Positions 15,074 through 23,696 of a DNA stretch of 34,311 nt are shown one piece after another. Positions within the stretch are counted from its first letter, which is position 1, and every line of letters begins with the position of its first letter. The stretch covers positions 1 to 34,311 of the forward strand of contig JARSSH010000008.1 in assembly GCA_029624815.1 (NCBI GenBank). The letters are read 5' to 3'. This DNA comes from Candidatus Competibacter sp. Its GTDB lineage: Bacteria; Pseudomonadota; Gammaproteobacteria; Competibacterales; Competibacteraceae. Under the pieces are notes generated by a model. The model did no database searches, was not told the DNA's origin, and saw only the letters and a list, made by a program, of their open reading frames with translations. The translations under genes were made by a program, and so were the position numbers.

Positions 15074-17980
15074 TCAAATCGCGACGATAGTGAAATCCCG
15101 CTGTTCCGCCAGCGTCCGCGCGTTGCTCAGCACCGCGCAATGGGCCTGTTCCGGTCGCAGGTAGTTTGCCGCTACCCGCTTGAGGTCGTCCAACGTAACC
15201 GCCAGCACCCGCTGCCGGTAGGCGCGGCGCTGTTCCGGGGTGCGGCCGAACAGCGCGCCGAAGAAGGCGCCGATGGCCTCGCCGGCGGGAGAGCCGGGTT
15301 TGTCGATGGCGGCGATGATGCCGAGAATGGCTTCCTCCAGCGTCCGGGCGGGATGATCGTGCCCTTGCAACCAATCCAGCGCCCGGTCGAAATCGGCCAG
15401 TGTATCCGCCAGTCGGGGATCGCGGTAGGAATAGAAGCGGAACGCGCCGCTGTCGGGATGATAGCCGGCCCCGCCGCCGTAGGCGCCGCCCTGTTCGCGG
15501 ATGGCCCGATGCAGGTGGCCGTTGCGCAGAAAGTCGCCCAGTACGTGCAGCGCCGGTGCGTCGGGGTGGTTGGGCGCGACGGTGGGATAAGCCTTGGCGC
15601 AGAAGTTGACTTGGGTGTTGACGCTGAAACCCTGCCGGGCCGGCGATGCCTCCGGCGCGGCCAGCGCGAACGCTTCGACCTTGCTGGTTGCGACATCGCG
15701 CCAGTGGGTCGCCAGCGCCGCCGCGATCGCCTCCCGCCGCTCGGCTTCGCTGACGACCAGTAGTTGTCGGGGCGCGCCTTGCAAGCGGTCGCGCAACCGC
15801 TCCAGCCGGGCGGCGAAAGCGGCCAACGCCGCGGGGTCGTCCAGCGACTCGTCCAGCGCCTTGAGATCCCGCAAGCCCTGCAAACCCTCCCAGCGGTGGC
15901 TGAGCGCCGCCGTCGGGCTCAAGCCGGCACTGGCGGCGGCCAGCGCCAGCATGTGGCCGTGATCGGTGACCGCTTCCTCGCGCTGAGCGCGCATCTGAGC
16001 CACCAGCTCCCGCAATCGAGGCAATTCGTCGAAACGGGGACTGGTCAGCGTTTCCCACAGCAACTCGGATAGCGCGGCCTGATTGCGGGCCAACGCCTTG
16101 CCGGTCAGGACCAGGACACCCTTGACCCGATGCACGTCGTCCACTTCGCCGCGCACGCTGGCGCGGGCGCCGATGCCACCGGTGACCGCCGCCTGCCGGG
16201 CCTGGGTGGCGCGGTAATCGCGTCCGGCGCTGCCGACCTCGGGCAGACAGGCGCACAGCAGCGGCAGTAGATCCAGTTCCTCGGGGTCGAGCGCCGGCAG
16301 ATCGAGCACGGCTTGCAGATACACCATGCCGTTGGTGCCTTGCGCGTACCAGGCGGCGGGCAGTGCGCCGACCGGCCGGGCGACGCCCTCGGCGATTTTC
16401 AAATCCGGCGGCACGTCTTCCAAGCCCACCTTGGGCAGGAGTTCGGGATCGTCCTGACGCTGCTGGCGTTCGGTCAGGATGCGCGCCTGTTCGACCAGAC
16501 GGGTTTTGTCGGCGTCGGCCAGCGCCGCGCGGATCGCGGCCAGCCGCTCCCGTTCCGCCGCCGCCTGTTTCGCGCTCAGCCCGGCATCCGGGGCCATGGT
16601 CAGCCGAACCCGGTGCGGATTATCCAACAGCAGTTGCCGGGCCAGCCGGGGGATGAATTCCGGGTCGCGGCTTTCCAGCCGCAACTGCTCCAGCAGCGGA
16701 TTGCTGTCCAGCGCCGGCAGCGGGTCCGCGCCGTGGATTGCCGGCGTCAGCGCTTCCATCAGCAAGCGCAGGCCGTAAGGAAAGCCGTCGCCGGTAATTT
16801 CCCGCTCGCTCAATTCCAATTGGTGCAGGGCGGCGTCCACCGCCTCTTGCGGCACGCCATCGGCCGCGACCTGTTGCAACACTTCGAGCACCAGGGTCTC
16901 GACGGCTTCGGCGTGTTCGGGGTTGGAACCCTCCAGCCCGCAAACGAAAGTGGCTTCGCGGGTGGCGGTATCGAAGCCGCACAAGGGCGAGGGCGCGGCG
17001 CCCAGTTCCGAGGTTTCCAGGGCGTTGCGCAGCGGCGAGCTGCTGTTGTCCAGCAGCGCGTCGCTCAACAGGCGGGCCCGCAGCGTCGCCAGCGGGTCGG
17101 TGATCGGCCCCAGCAGCCAACCGAGCACGATGTGCGTTTGGTCACTCGGGTCTTCGGTTCCGTCCAGGGGATAGTGGATGAGGTCGGCGAGCGGGGCGGA
17201 AAGGCGGCGCTCGTCGGGAATGGCCAAATCCAGGGTCAGCGCCTGAAAACGGTTGAGCGCTTGCGTCTCGAAACGTTGCTGATGCTCGGCGGCGGGAATG
17301 TCGCCATAGGTGAGGAAAATAGCGTTCGAGGGGTGATAGTGGCGAGCATGAAAGGCCCGAAGTCGTTCGTGGGTGAGGTCGGGAATCGCCTCGGGGTCGC
17401 CGCCGCTGTTGTGGTGATAGGTGATGGTCGGGAACAGCCGGTGTTGCAGTTCCTGGCCGAGCCGCTGCACCGGCGAACTGAGCGCGCCCTTCATTTCGTT
17501 GAACACCACGCCCTTGAACAGCAATTCCGAATTGGGGTCGTCGGGCTGAGCGAACTCCAGCCGATGGCCTTCCTGGGCGAAGTCGCGTTCGTCGAGCAGC
17601 GGGAAGAACGCCGCGTCCAGATAAACGTCCAGCAGGTTGTTGAAGTCCTTTTTGTTCTGGCTGGCGAAGGGGTAGGCGGTCCAGTCGCTGCTGGTGAAGG
17701 CGTTCATGAAGGTGTTGAGCGACCGGCGGATCATCATGAAGAAGGGATCGCGCACCGGGTAACGCCGACTGCCGCATAAAGCGGTGTGTTCCAGGATGTG
17801 CGCCACGCCGGTCGAGTCTTGCGGCACGGTCAGGAATGCCACCATGAAGGCATTGTGCGGGTCGTCGGCGGCGAGATGGAGATGCCGGGCGCCGGTGGCG
17901 CGATGGCGGTATTCCTGAAACTCCAGCCGCAGGGCGGGAACGGGGTGACTGCGCAGGTGTTGAAAGGCGGGATGGTGCAT
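15074..17980 (-). CDS. M16C metallopeptidase, PreP (presequence protease)-like
   Basis: The 968-residue protein is a full-length M16C zinc peptidase. The inverted zinc motif HILEH (H61, E64, H65) is followed by ALCGSRRYPVRDPFFMMIRRSLNTFMNAFTSSDWTAYPFASQN, a hallmark of the PreP subfamily. Two pairs of M16-like domains are joined by a central linker, and the second half (GGAYGGGAGYHPDSGAFRFYSYRDPRL) keeps the inactive partner-domain motif. PreP enzymes degrade short unstructured peptides such as targeting sequences. No signal peptide is seen, so the protein is likely cytoplasmic. It starts seven bases after rfbB on the same strand and is probably cotranscribed with rfbB and xthA, although the three share no obvious pathway. 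Confidence 0.9.
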   Translation of the reverse strand: MHHPAFQHLRSHPVPALRLEFQEYRHRATGARHLHLAADDPHNAFMVAFLTVPQDSTGVAHILEHTALCGSRRYPVRDPFFMMIRRSLNTFMNAFTSSDWTAYPFASQNKKDFNNLLDVYLDAAFFPLLDERDFAQEGHRLEFAQPDDPNSELLFKGVVFNEMKGALSSPVQRLGQELQHRLFPTITYHHNSGGDPEAIPDLTHERLRAFHARHYHPSNAIFLTYGDIPAAEHQQRFETQALNRFQALTLDLAIPDERRLSAPLADLIHYPLDGTEDPSDQTHIVLGWLLGPITDPLATLRARLLSDALLDNSSSPLRNALETSELGAAPSPLCGFDTATREATFVCGLEGSNPEHAEAVETLVLEVLQQVAADGVPQEAVDAALHQLELSEREITGDGFPYGLRLLMEALTPAIHGADPLPALDSNPLLEQLRLESRDPEFIPRLARQLLLDNPHRVRLTMAPDAGLSAKQAAAERERLAAIRAALADADKTRLVEQARILTERQQRQDDPELLPKVGLEDVPPDLKIAEGVARPVGALPAAWYAQGTNGMVYLQAVLDLPALDPEELDLLPLLCACLPEVGSAGRDYRATQARQAAVTGGIGARASVRGEVDDVHRVKGVLVLTGKALARNQAALSELLWETLTSPRFDELPRLRELVAQMRAQREEAVTDHGHMLALAAASAGLSPTAALSHRWEGLQGLRDLKALDESLDDPAALAAFAARLERLRDRLQGAPRQLLVVSEAERREAIAAALATHWRDVATSKVEAFALAAPEASPARQGFSVNTQVNFCAKAYPTVAPNHPDAPALHVLGDFLRNGHLHRAIREQGGAYGGGAGYHPDSGAFRFYSYRDPRLADTLADFDRALDWLQGHDHPARTLEEAILGIIAAIDKPGSPAGEAIGAFFGALFGRTPEQRRAYRQRVLAVTLDDLKRVAANYLRPEQAHCAVLSNARTLAEQRDFTIVAI

Positions 17981-17987
17981 GAGTTCT

Positions 17988-19031
17988 CTATTCTCCAGCC
18001 ATGCCGCCCCAGGCGGGGTCGGTGGCGTGCCGCTCCAGATACCAGTCCACGGTTTTGGCGATGCCGGTGTTGAAGGTTTCTTCCGGCCGCCAGCCGAGTT
18101 CCTCGCTCATCTTGCGCGGGTCGATGGCGTAGCGCCAGTCGTGGCCGGGCCGGTCGGCGACGAACTGGATCAGCCGTTCGTGCGGGGCGTGTTCCGGGCG
18201 GCGCTGGTCCAGCAGGGCGCAGATCAGCTTGGCGATGTTGAGGTTCGCCCATTCGTTGTCGCCGCCGATGTTGTAGGTTTCGCCCAGCGTGCCGCGCCGG
18301 ATCGCCGCATCGATGCCTCGGCAATGGTCTTCGACGTACAGCCAGTCGCGGATGTTGCTGCCGTCGCCGTACACCGGAATCGGCCGTTGCAGCAGGCAGG
18401 AGCGGATCACGGTGGGAATGAATTTCTCGCCGTGCTGGTAGGGGCCGTAGTTGTTGGAGCAGTTGGTGGTGACCACCGGCAGGCCGTAGGTGTGGAAATA
18501 GGCGCGCACCAGATGGTCGGAGCCGGCCTTGGAGGCGGAGTAGGGCGAATTGGGCGCGTAGGGGGTGGTCTCGCTGAACGGCGGGTCGTCGCGTTTGAGC
18601 GTGCCGTACACCTCGTCGGTGGAGATGTGATGGAAGCGACAGTGCGCGGCGGTTTTGCCGTCCTCCAGCCAAGCCCCGCGGGCGGCCTCCAGCAGCGTGA
18701 AGGTGCCGACCAGATTGGTTTGCACGAAAGCCGCCGGGCCGGCGATGGAACGGTCCACATGGCTTTCGGCGGCGAAGTGGGCGATGGTGTCGATGGCGTG
18801 CTCGCGCAATAGCCGATCCACCAGCGGCCGGTCGCAGATGTCGCCCTGGACGAAGAGATGCCGGGTCGGATCGGGCAGCTCGCGCAGATTGTCCAGCGAG
18901 CCGGCGTAGGTCAGCAGATCGAGGGTGACGACGCGGGCGTCCGGCTCGGTGGCCAGCAGGTGGCGGACGAAATTGCAACCGATGAAACCGGCGCCGCCGG
19001 TCACCAGTACATTGCGAGGATGATGGTCCAT
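17988..19031 (-). CDS. rfbB: dTDP-glucose 4,6-dehydratase RfbB
   Basis: The 347-residue short-chain dehydrogenase/reductase-type enzyme converts dTDP-glucose to dTDP-4-keto-6-deoxyglucose, the second step to dTDP-rhamnose and other deoxysugars. It shows the NAD-binding GGAGFIG near the N-terminus, HISTDEVYG, the YSASKAGSD catalytic Tyr/Lys motif, NCSNNYGPYQ, VYGDGSNIRDWLYVEDHCRGID and YNIGG. The frame runs open to 19223, but the ATG at 19031 begins the conserved VLVTGGAGF strand. It is 11 bases downstream of xthA. The usual rfbA, rfbC and rfbD partners are not adjacent, so the rest of the pathway must be encoded elsewhere. Confidence 0.94.
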   Translation of the reverse strand: MDHHPRNVLVTGGAGFIGCNFVRHLLATEPDARVVTLDLLTYAGSLDNLRELPDPTRHLFVQGDICDRPLVDRLLREHAIDTIAHFAAESHVDRSIAGPAAFVQTNLVGTFTLLEAARGAWLEDGKTAAHCRFHHISTDEVYGTLKRDDPPFSETTPYAPNSPYSASKAGSDHLVRAYFHTYGLPVVTTNCSNNYGPYQHGEKFIPTVIRSCLLQRPIPVYGDGSNIRDWLYVEDHCRGIDAAIRRGTLGETYNIGGDNEWANLNIAKLICALLDQRRPEHAPHERLIQFVADRPGHDWRYAIDPRKMSEELGWRPEETFNTGIAKTVDWYLERHATDPAWGGMAGE

Positions 19032-19042
19032 GAGGGCTCGAT

Positions 19043-19819
19043 TCAGTGGAGTGCGAGATTGAATTCGGCGATCACCGGGGCGTGATCGGACGGGCGTTCC
19101 AGCCGGCGCGGGGCCTTGTCCACCCAACAGGCGGTGCAGGTCGCGGCCAGCGCCGGGCTGAGCAACAGATGGTCGATGCGCAGCCCCCGGTTGCGGCGGA
19201 AGCCGGCGGCGCGATAGTCCCACCAGCTAAAGGTGTTTTCTTCCTGCGGAAACCGTCGAAACGCGTCCTGGAGGCCCAAATCCAGCAGTCGCCGGAACGC
19301 GGCCCGCTCGGGATCGCTGCACAGGATTTGACCGGCCCAGGCGGCGGGGTCGTGCACATCGCGGTCTTCCGGCGCGATGTTGAAATCGCCCAGCGCCACG
19401 AGTCGAGGATATTGGGCCAGTTCGGCTTCCAGCCACCGCGCCAGCTTGTCCAGCCACGCCAGCTTATAGGCGTATTTGTCGGAGCCGACGGATTGACCGT
19501 TGGGAACGTAGAGGTCGATGACCCGCACCTCGCCGACGGTCGCGCCCAATACCCGCCGCTGCGGGTCGTCCAACCCCGGCAAGTCGGCGACGGTTTCGCC
19601 GATGGGCGAACGGCTGAGTATCGCCACGCCGTTGTAGGTTTTCTGCCCGGCGAAAGCGGACCGATAGCCGGCGCTGGCGAGATCAAGCGTCGGAAAATCG
19701 GGATCGGTCAGCTTGGTTTCCTGCAGGGCCAGAATGTCGGGTTGCCGCTCGCGCAACCAGTCCAGCACCTGCGGCAGGCGCACGTTCAGGGAATTGACGT
19801 TCCAGGTGGCGATTTTCAT
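19043..19819 (-). CDS. xthA: Exodeoxyribonuclease III / AP endonuclease
   Basis: The 258-residue ExoIII-family enzyme cuts DNA 5' of abasic sites and degrades 3' ends in base excision repair. Start [21 protein letters not shown] is typical. Catalytic motifs are ALQETKL (metal-binding Glu), [29 protein letters not shown] and the final PSDHAPV histidine. Upstream codons up to 19969 are open but not conserved, and the ATG at 19819 fits the family start. It is the first gene of the apparent xthA-rfbB-M16C unit. Confidence 0.95.
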   Translation of the reverse strand: MKIATWNVNSLNVRLPQVLDWLRERQPDILALQETKLTDPDFPTLDLASAGYRSAFAGQKTYNGVAILSRSPIGETVADLPGLDDPQRRVLGATVGEVRVIDLYVPNGQSVGSDKYAYKLAWLDKLARWLEAELAQYPRLVALGDFNIAPEDRDVHDPAAWAGQILCSDPERAAFRRLLDLGLQDAFRRFPQEENTFSWWDYRAAGFRRNRGLRIDHLLLSPALAATCTACWVDKAPRRLERPSDHAPVIAEFNLALH

Positions 19820-20005
19820 GAATGACGATTTTAACAGTGGTTCGGACCGCTTTGGTTTTGACTTGTGGATGAAAAGCTCGTCAGCCCCTGAAGCCCCCTG
19901 ACCCGAGTGGGTCCGAGTTTCGAATAGCGGTTTATTGAGCATCGTTGCGGCAAGCCGTTCCGGCGCCAAGCGCGCCGGTCCGGTGCGCCATGTCCCTGGC
20001 GCGTT

Positions 20006-22246
20006 TCAGGGTTGCCCGATCAGCACATAGATGGTGCTCTCGCCCGATCCCGACAGCCCAAACCCCAGGAAGGCCGGACCGATCCAGGTGTCGGAGCCGA
20101 AGAAGACGCTCCCGCCGTACCCGTTCTGTTCGGGGCTCAGGATCACGTTCTGGCCCGTGTCCGGGTTGCGGATCACGCCCTCCGACAGCCAACCGGCTTC
20201 CAGGGAGGCCCCCAGGTAGAGGCCGCGCCCAATGGGCGGGGGCAGCGCGGCGATCTGGCGATAATAAGCCAGGCCGGCAAAAGCCATGTCGTTGCCGCGG
20301 AATTGTTCGTTGGCGTAGCCGGAAAGATTGAGGAAGCCGCCCAAGGGGAATTGGTCGTAATAGGGCATCTGCTCGCCGAAGCTGCTCCCACCCTTGAGCT
20401 TCAAGGCGAGCGTGTTGGGTCCGAAGCTATACGCAGTGGTGGCGCTGAGGAAAGCCCGAGTGTATTGGACATCGGCCCCCAGAGCCTCAAGCGGGTTTCG
20501 CGCCTCCAGGAAGATCCGAGTCCCCGAACGCGGGACAGCGGCGCTGTCGAGGGTGTCGTAGAGAATCCGGGCGCGCACCCCAGTGTCGGTTACTCGACCC
20601 TCCGGGAGTTCGGGCGAGCCAGTGTCCAGCGTGACCTTGGTCTGGCCGTAGTAGGGCCCGATCCGCAGCTCGGTCCCGCGTAGCGTCGTGCCCAGATCCA
20701 CGCCGAGGCGTCCGCGCACCACGTCGTAGCGCGCCACCCGCTGGTCGTCCAGGAAGACGCTGTCCGGGCTCAGGCCATAGTCCAGGTAGGGGGCGACAAA
20801 GGCGGCCCGGTCGAGACTCAAGGGCTGGTAGAACTCGGCGAGCAGGCTTGGGGCGTTGCCCAGGGTCAGGTCGGCGCCAAACTCGGCCCCGAGTCGGTTG
20901 ATCCAGGTCTGGTCGTAGGTGGCGCGCAGGCCGAAGCGGCTGTCGCCCTTGTTGTCGGTTAAAAGGCCCAATCCGAAACCCAGGTAGCCCGGACCCCAGG
21001 CCTTCTCCACCGCGTTGACGATGAGCAGGTCGTTGCCATCGGAGCGGGGTTGGAAGTGGTAGCTGATGCGTTCGTAGTCGCCATGACCGTAGGCCTCCTG
21101 GATGTCCCGTTCCAGCCGGGCGCGATCCAGTGGCTTGCCCTGCTGGGCTTCGACCAGGTTGTCGAAGACCCCGGGATTGACCCGCTCCAGGCCGGCAATC
21201 CGTACTTCGCCGACCTGCCGCGCCGGTTGACCTGGGCCGAAGCGCCCGCGCTGCCAGGCGGCGTACTCGGTCTCGCTCAGACTATAGCGGGCAAGCTGAG
21301 GAGCCGCCTTGCGGGCGGCGGCCACGCCGGTGGCGATGGCCTCCGGGGCGCGGTCAAAATCACCGGCGGTGATGTCGCCCAGATCCGGGACGATCAGCAC
21401 GTCGCGCTTGGGGTCGATCTGCTTGAGCGAGACCTGGACATTCTGTTCGGTCAGGATCGCGATCATCTGGCCGGTGACGCCGAGGATGTTGCCGAGCTGA
21501 TCGCGGGGGAGATACCCGGACCCCAGATTGACGGCGATGATGACGTCTACGCCCATGCGCCGGGCCACGTCGATGGGCAGGTTGCGGACCAGGCCCCCGT
21601 CCACGTAGATGTGGTTGTCCCATTCCATGGGCGCGAATAGCCCCGGCACGGACATGCTGGCGCGCATGGCCACCGGCAGCGGCCCGTGATCGAAGACCGC
21701 CATCTCTCCATTCTCCAGGTTGGTGGCCACGGCCCGGAAGGGGATCGGCAGGTCGTCGAAGCGTTGGACCGTTTCCACCCCCTTGACTAGATTATTGAAA
21801 AACAACTGAACTTGCTGACCCGCGATGGCGCCCTTGGGTAGTTTGAGGTTGCCGTCGCGCACCCCCACGGTGAAATCGAAGGTCGGGTTCTCGGACGCTT
21901 GCTTGCGGCGCGCGGGCCAGTCCTTGCGCGGCGGGTCGTCGTTGAAGAGAACATTCCAGTCGACCTGGGTGACCCGTTGCTCCAGAACCTCCGGCGATAG
22001 CCCGGCCGCGTAGGAGCCGCCCACTAGGGAGCCCATGCTAGTCCCCACCACGACGTGGATGGGAATGCGCAGCTCCTCCAGGATCTTGAGCACCCCGATA
22101 TGGGCCGAGCCTCGCGCCCCGCCGCCGCTGAGCACCAGGCCGATGCGCGGATGGGCGAGATCGGCCGCGGTCGCGGTGGTCCAGGGCATTGCCAGGGACA
22201 GGGCGGCGAGCGCGGCGGCGAGCAGGGCGAGCAGGTGTTGTTTCAT
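20006..22246 (-). CDS. PlpD-like patatin phospholipase fused to outer-membrane beta-barrel
   Basis: The 746-residue product has a signal peptide (MKQHLLALLAAALAALSLAMPWTTATAA), then a patatin domain. This has an oxyanion loop (LSGGGARGSAHIGVLK), the nucleophile motif GTSMG and the catalytic Asp in DGGLVRNLP. A POTRA-like stretch follows (GEVRIAGLERVNPGVFDNLVEAQQG), and the C-terminal half is an Omp85-type barrel typical of type Vd autotransporters such as PlpD. The last residues (STIYVLIGQP) form the closing strand, although the usual terminal Phe is missing. Such proteins place a phospholipase A1-type domain outside the outer membrane. The ATG at 22246 has GAGG upstream and starts the signal peptide. 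Flanking genes give no functional hint. Confidence 0.9.
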   Translation of the reverse strand: MKQHLLALLAAALAALSLAMPWTTATAADLAHPRIGLVLSGGGARGSAHIGVLKILEELRIPIHVVVGTSMGSLVGGSYAAGLSPEVLEQRVTQVDWNVLFNDDPPRKDWPARRKQASENPTFDFTVGVRDGNLKLPKGAIAGQQVQLFFNNLVKGVETVQRFDDLPIPFRAVATNLENGEMAVFDHGPLPVAMRASMSVPGLFAPMEWDNHIYVDGGLVRNLPIDVARRMGVDVIIAVNLGSGYLPRDQLGNILGVTGQMIAILTEQNVQVSLKQIDPKRDVLIVPDLGDITAGDFDRAPEAIATGVAAARKAAPQLARYSLSETEYAAWQRGRFGPGQPARQVGEVRIAGLERVNPGVFDNLVEAQQGKPLDRARLERDIQEAYGHGDYERISYHFQPRSDGNDLLIVNAVEKAWGPGYLGFGLGLLTDNKGDSRFGLRATYDQTWINRLGAEFGADLTLGNAPSLLAEFYQPLSLDRAAFVAPYLDYGLSPDSVFLDDQRVARYDVVRGRLGVDLGTTLRGTELRIGPYYGQTKVTLDTGSPELPEGRVTDTGVRARILYDTLDSAAVPRSGTRIFLEARNPLEALGADVQYTRAFLSATTAYSFGPNTLALKLKGGSSFGEQMPYYDQFPLGGFLNLSGYANEQFRGNDMAFAGLAYYRQIAALPPPIGRGLYLGASLEAGWLSEGVIRNPDTGQNVILSPEQNGYGGSVFFGSDTWIGPAFLGFGLSGSGESTIYVLIGQP

Positions 22247-22544
22247 GGTGCCTCGGCTGAATAGGGTCGGTAGGGAGAGCATTAGCTGTATAGCATCATA
22301 CTACCCCCGATCCTCGAAATACCGCCGGCGCGTTTGATACTGGCGACCCTTGCGGGATGGTGGGCTGCGCTCTTTAAAACCGCGCTTTCCAGAGTGAGCC
22401 TGTAATCTGGGATATTTGCCCAACCCGCATTAGACTTAATTTTTAGTGCCGGAAGGCTCCACGCTACTTTACTTTTCCCTGTCCCGCGGGCTAGGGAAAT
22501 CGCGCCTCGAAGGGTTTTCGGCCATCGCTCGTACAGGAGAGACA

Positions 22545-23696
22545 ATGCCACTCTACGACATGCGCAAGTTCGTCGCGCCGGAGTTCATCTTCGGCGTCGG
22601 CGCGCGGCGGCGCGCGGGATTTTACGCGCGCAACCTGCAAGCGCGACGCGTTTTGGTCGTCACCGATCCGGGCATCATCCGCGCGGGTTGGCTGAGCGGG
22701 CTGCTTGCCGATCTGGAAGAAAGCGGGCTGCAAGCGGTGGTGTTCAGCGGGGTGACGCCCAACCCTCGGGATCACGAAATCATGGCGGGCGAGCAGGTTT
22801 ACCGCGACAGCGGCTGCGATGTGATCGTGGCCTTGGGCGGCGGCAGCGTCATCGATTGCGCCAAGGGTATCGGCATCGTGTTTGCCAACGGCGGCCATAT
22901 TCTTGATTTCGAGGGCGTCGATCGCATCGACCATGCCGGCCCGCCGCTGATCTGTGTCCCCAGCACGGCCGGCGCCGCCGCCGATATCTCGCAGTTCGCC
23001 ATCGTCAACAATACTCGGCGGCGCTACAAGATCGCCATCATCAGCAAGGGCGTGGTGCCGGACGTGGCGCTGGTGGACCCGGAAGTCACCCTCACCATGG
23101 ACCCATATCTTACCGCCTGCACCGGTCTCGACGCGCTCAGCCATGCCGTCGAAGCCTACGTATCCACGGCGAGTTCGCCGGTGGTGGACGTCCATGCGCT
23201 GGCCGCCATTGAACTCATCCGCGATTTTTTGTTGCAGGCGGTCACCGAGCCCGCCAACCTGGCGGCGCGGGAGAATATGATGCTGGCCAGCCTGCAAGCC
23301 GGCCTGGCTTTTTCCAACGCCAGCCTCGGTGCGACGCATGCCCTGTCCCACAGCCTGGGCGGCTATCTGGACTTGTCGCACGGAGAAAGCAACGCTCTGT
23401 TGCTCGAACATGTCGTCCGCTTCAACTATCGCGTTGCCGAAGAGCGCTACCGACGCATCGCCCAAGCGATCGGTGTGCCGCTCGCGGGCGGAACCGGCGG
23501 GGAAAGGAGCCTCACCGGGGCATTGCAAACGCTGCGCGAAGCGTGCGGGATCCGCGATGGCCTCGCGGCGCGTGGCGTGACCTCCGGCGAGATCGTGGAG
23601 CTGGCGCCGCCGGCCGCCCGCGACGCCTGTCTGGTCACCAACCCGCGCCGCGCCAGTCTGGCCGACATCAAGGCGCTCTATGCCGAAGCCCTCTGA
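22545..23696 (+). CDS. Iron-containing alcohol dehydrogenase, ErcA-like
   Basis: The 383-residue group III alcohol dehydrogenase has the nucleotide-binding motif GGGSVIDCAKGIG and the metal-binding segments CTGLDALSHAVEAY and HALSHSLGGYLDLSHGESNALLL, giving the expected Asp and three His ligands. The start, MPLYDMRKFVAPEFIFGVGARRRAGFYARNL, resembles the ErcA subgroup, linked in Pseudomonas to control of ethanol oxidation. AGGAGA precedes the ATG at 22545, while the frame further upstream is not conserved. Its last 17 bases overlap the start of the PAS-GGDEF-EAL gene, so the two products are probably made together and may act in one signalling or redox-sensing pathway. The substrate cannot be told from sequence. 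Confidence 0.88.
   Translation: MPLYDMRKFVAPEFIFGVGARRRAGFYARNLQARRVLVVTDPGIIRAGWLSGLLADLEESGLQAVVFSGVTPNPRDHEIMAGEQVYRDSGCDVIVALGGGSVIDCAKGIGIVFANGGHILDFEGVDRIDHAGPPLICVPSTAGAAADISQFAIVNNTRRRYKIAIISKGVVPDVALVDPEVTLTMDPYLTACTGLDALSHAVEAYVSTASSPVVDVHALAAIELIRDFLLQAVTEPANLAARENMMLASLQAGLAFSNASLGATHALSHSLGGYLDLSHGESNALLLEHVVRFNYRVAEERYRRIAQAIGVPLAGGTGGERSLTGALQTLREACGIRDGLAARGVTSGEIVELAPPAARDACLVTNPRRASLADIKALYAEAL

Noticed and set aside
14901-17779. Long open frames in other frames and on the opposite strand of the M16C peptidase gene
   Set aside because: All lie within a 968-residue gene with a full M16C motif set, so they are composition artefacts.
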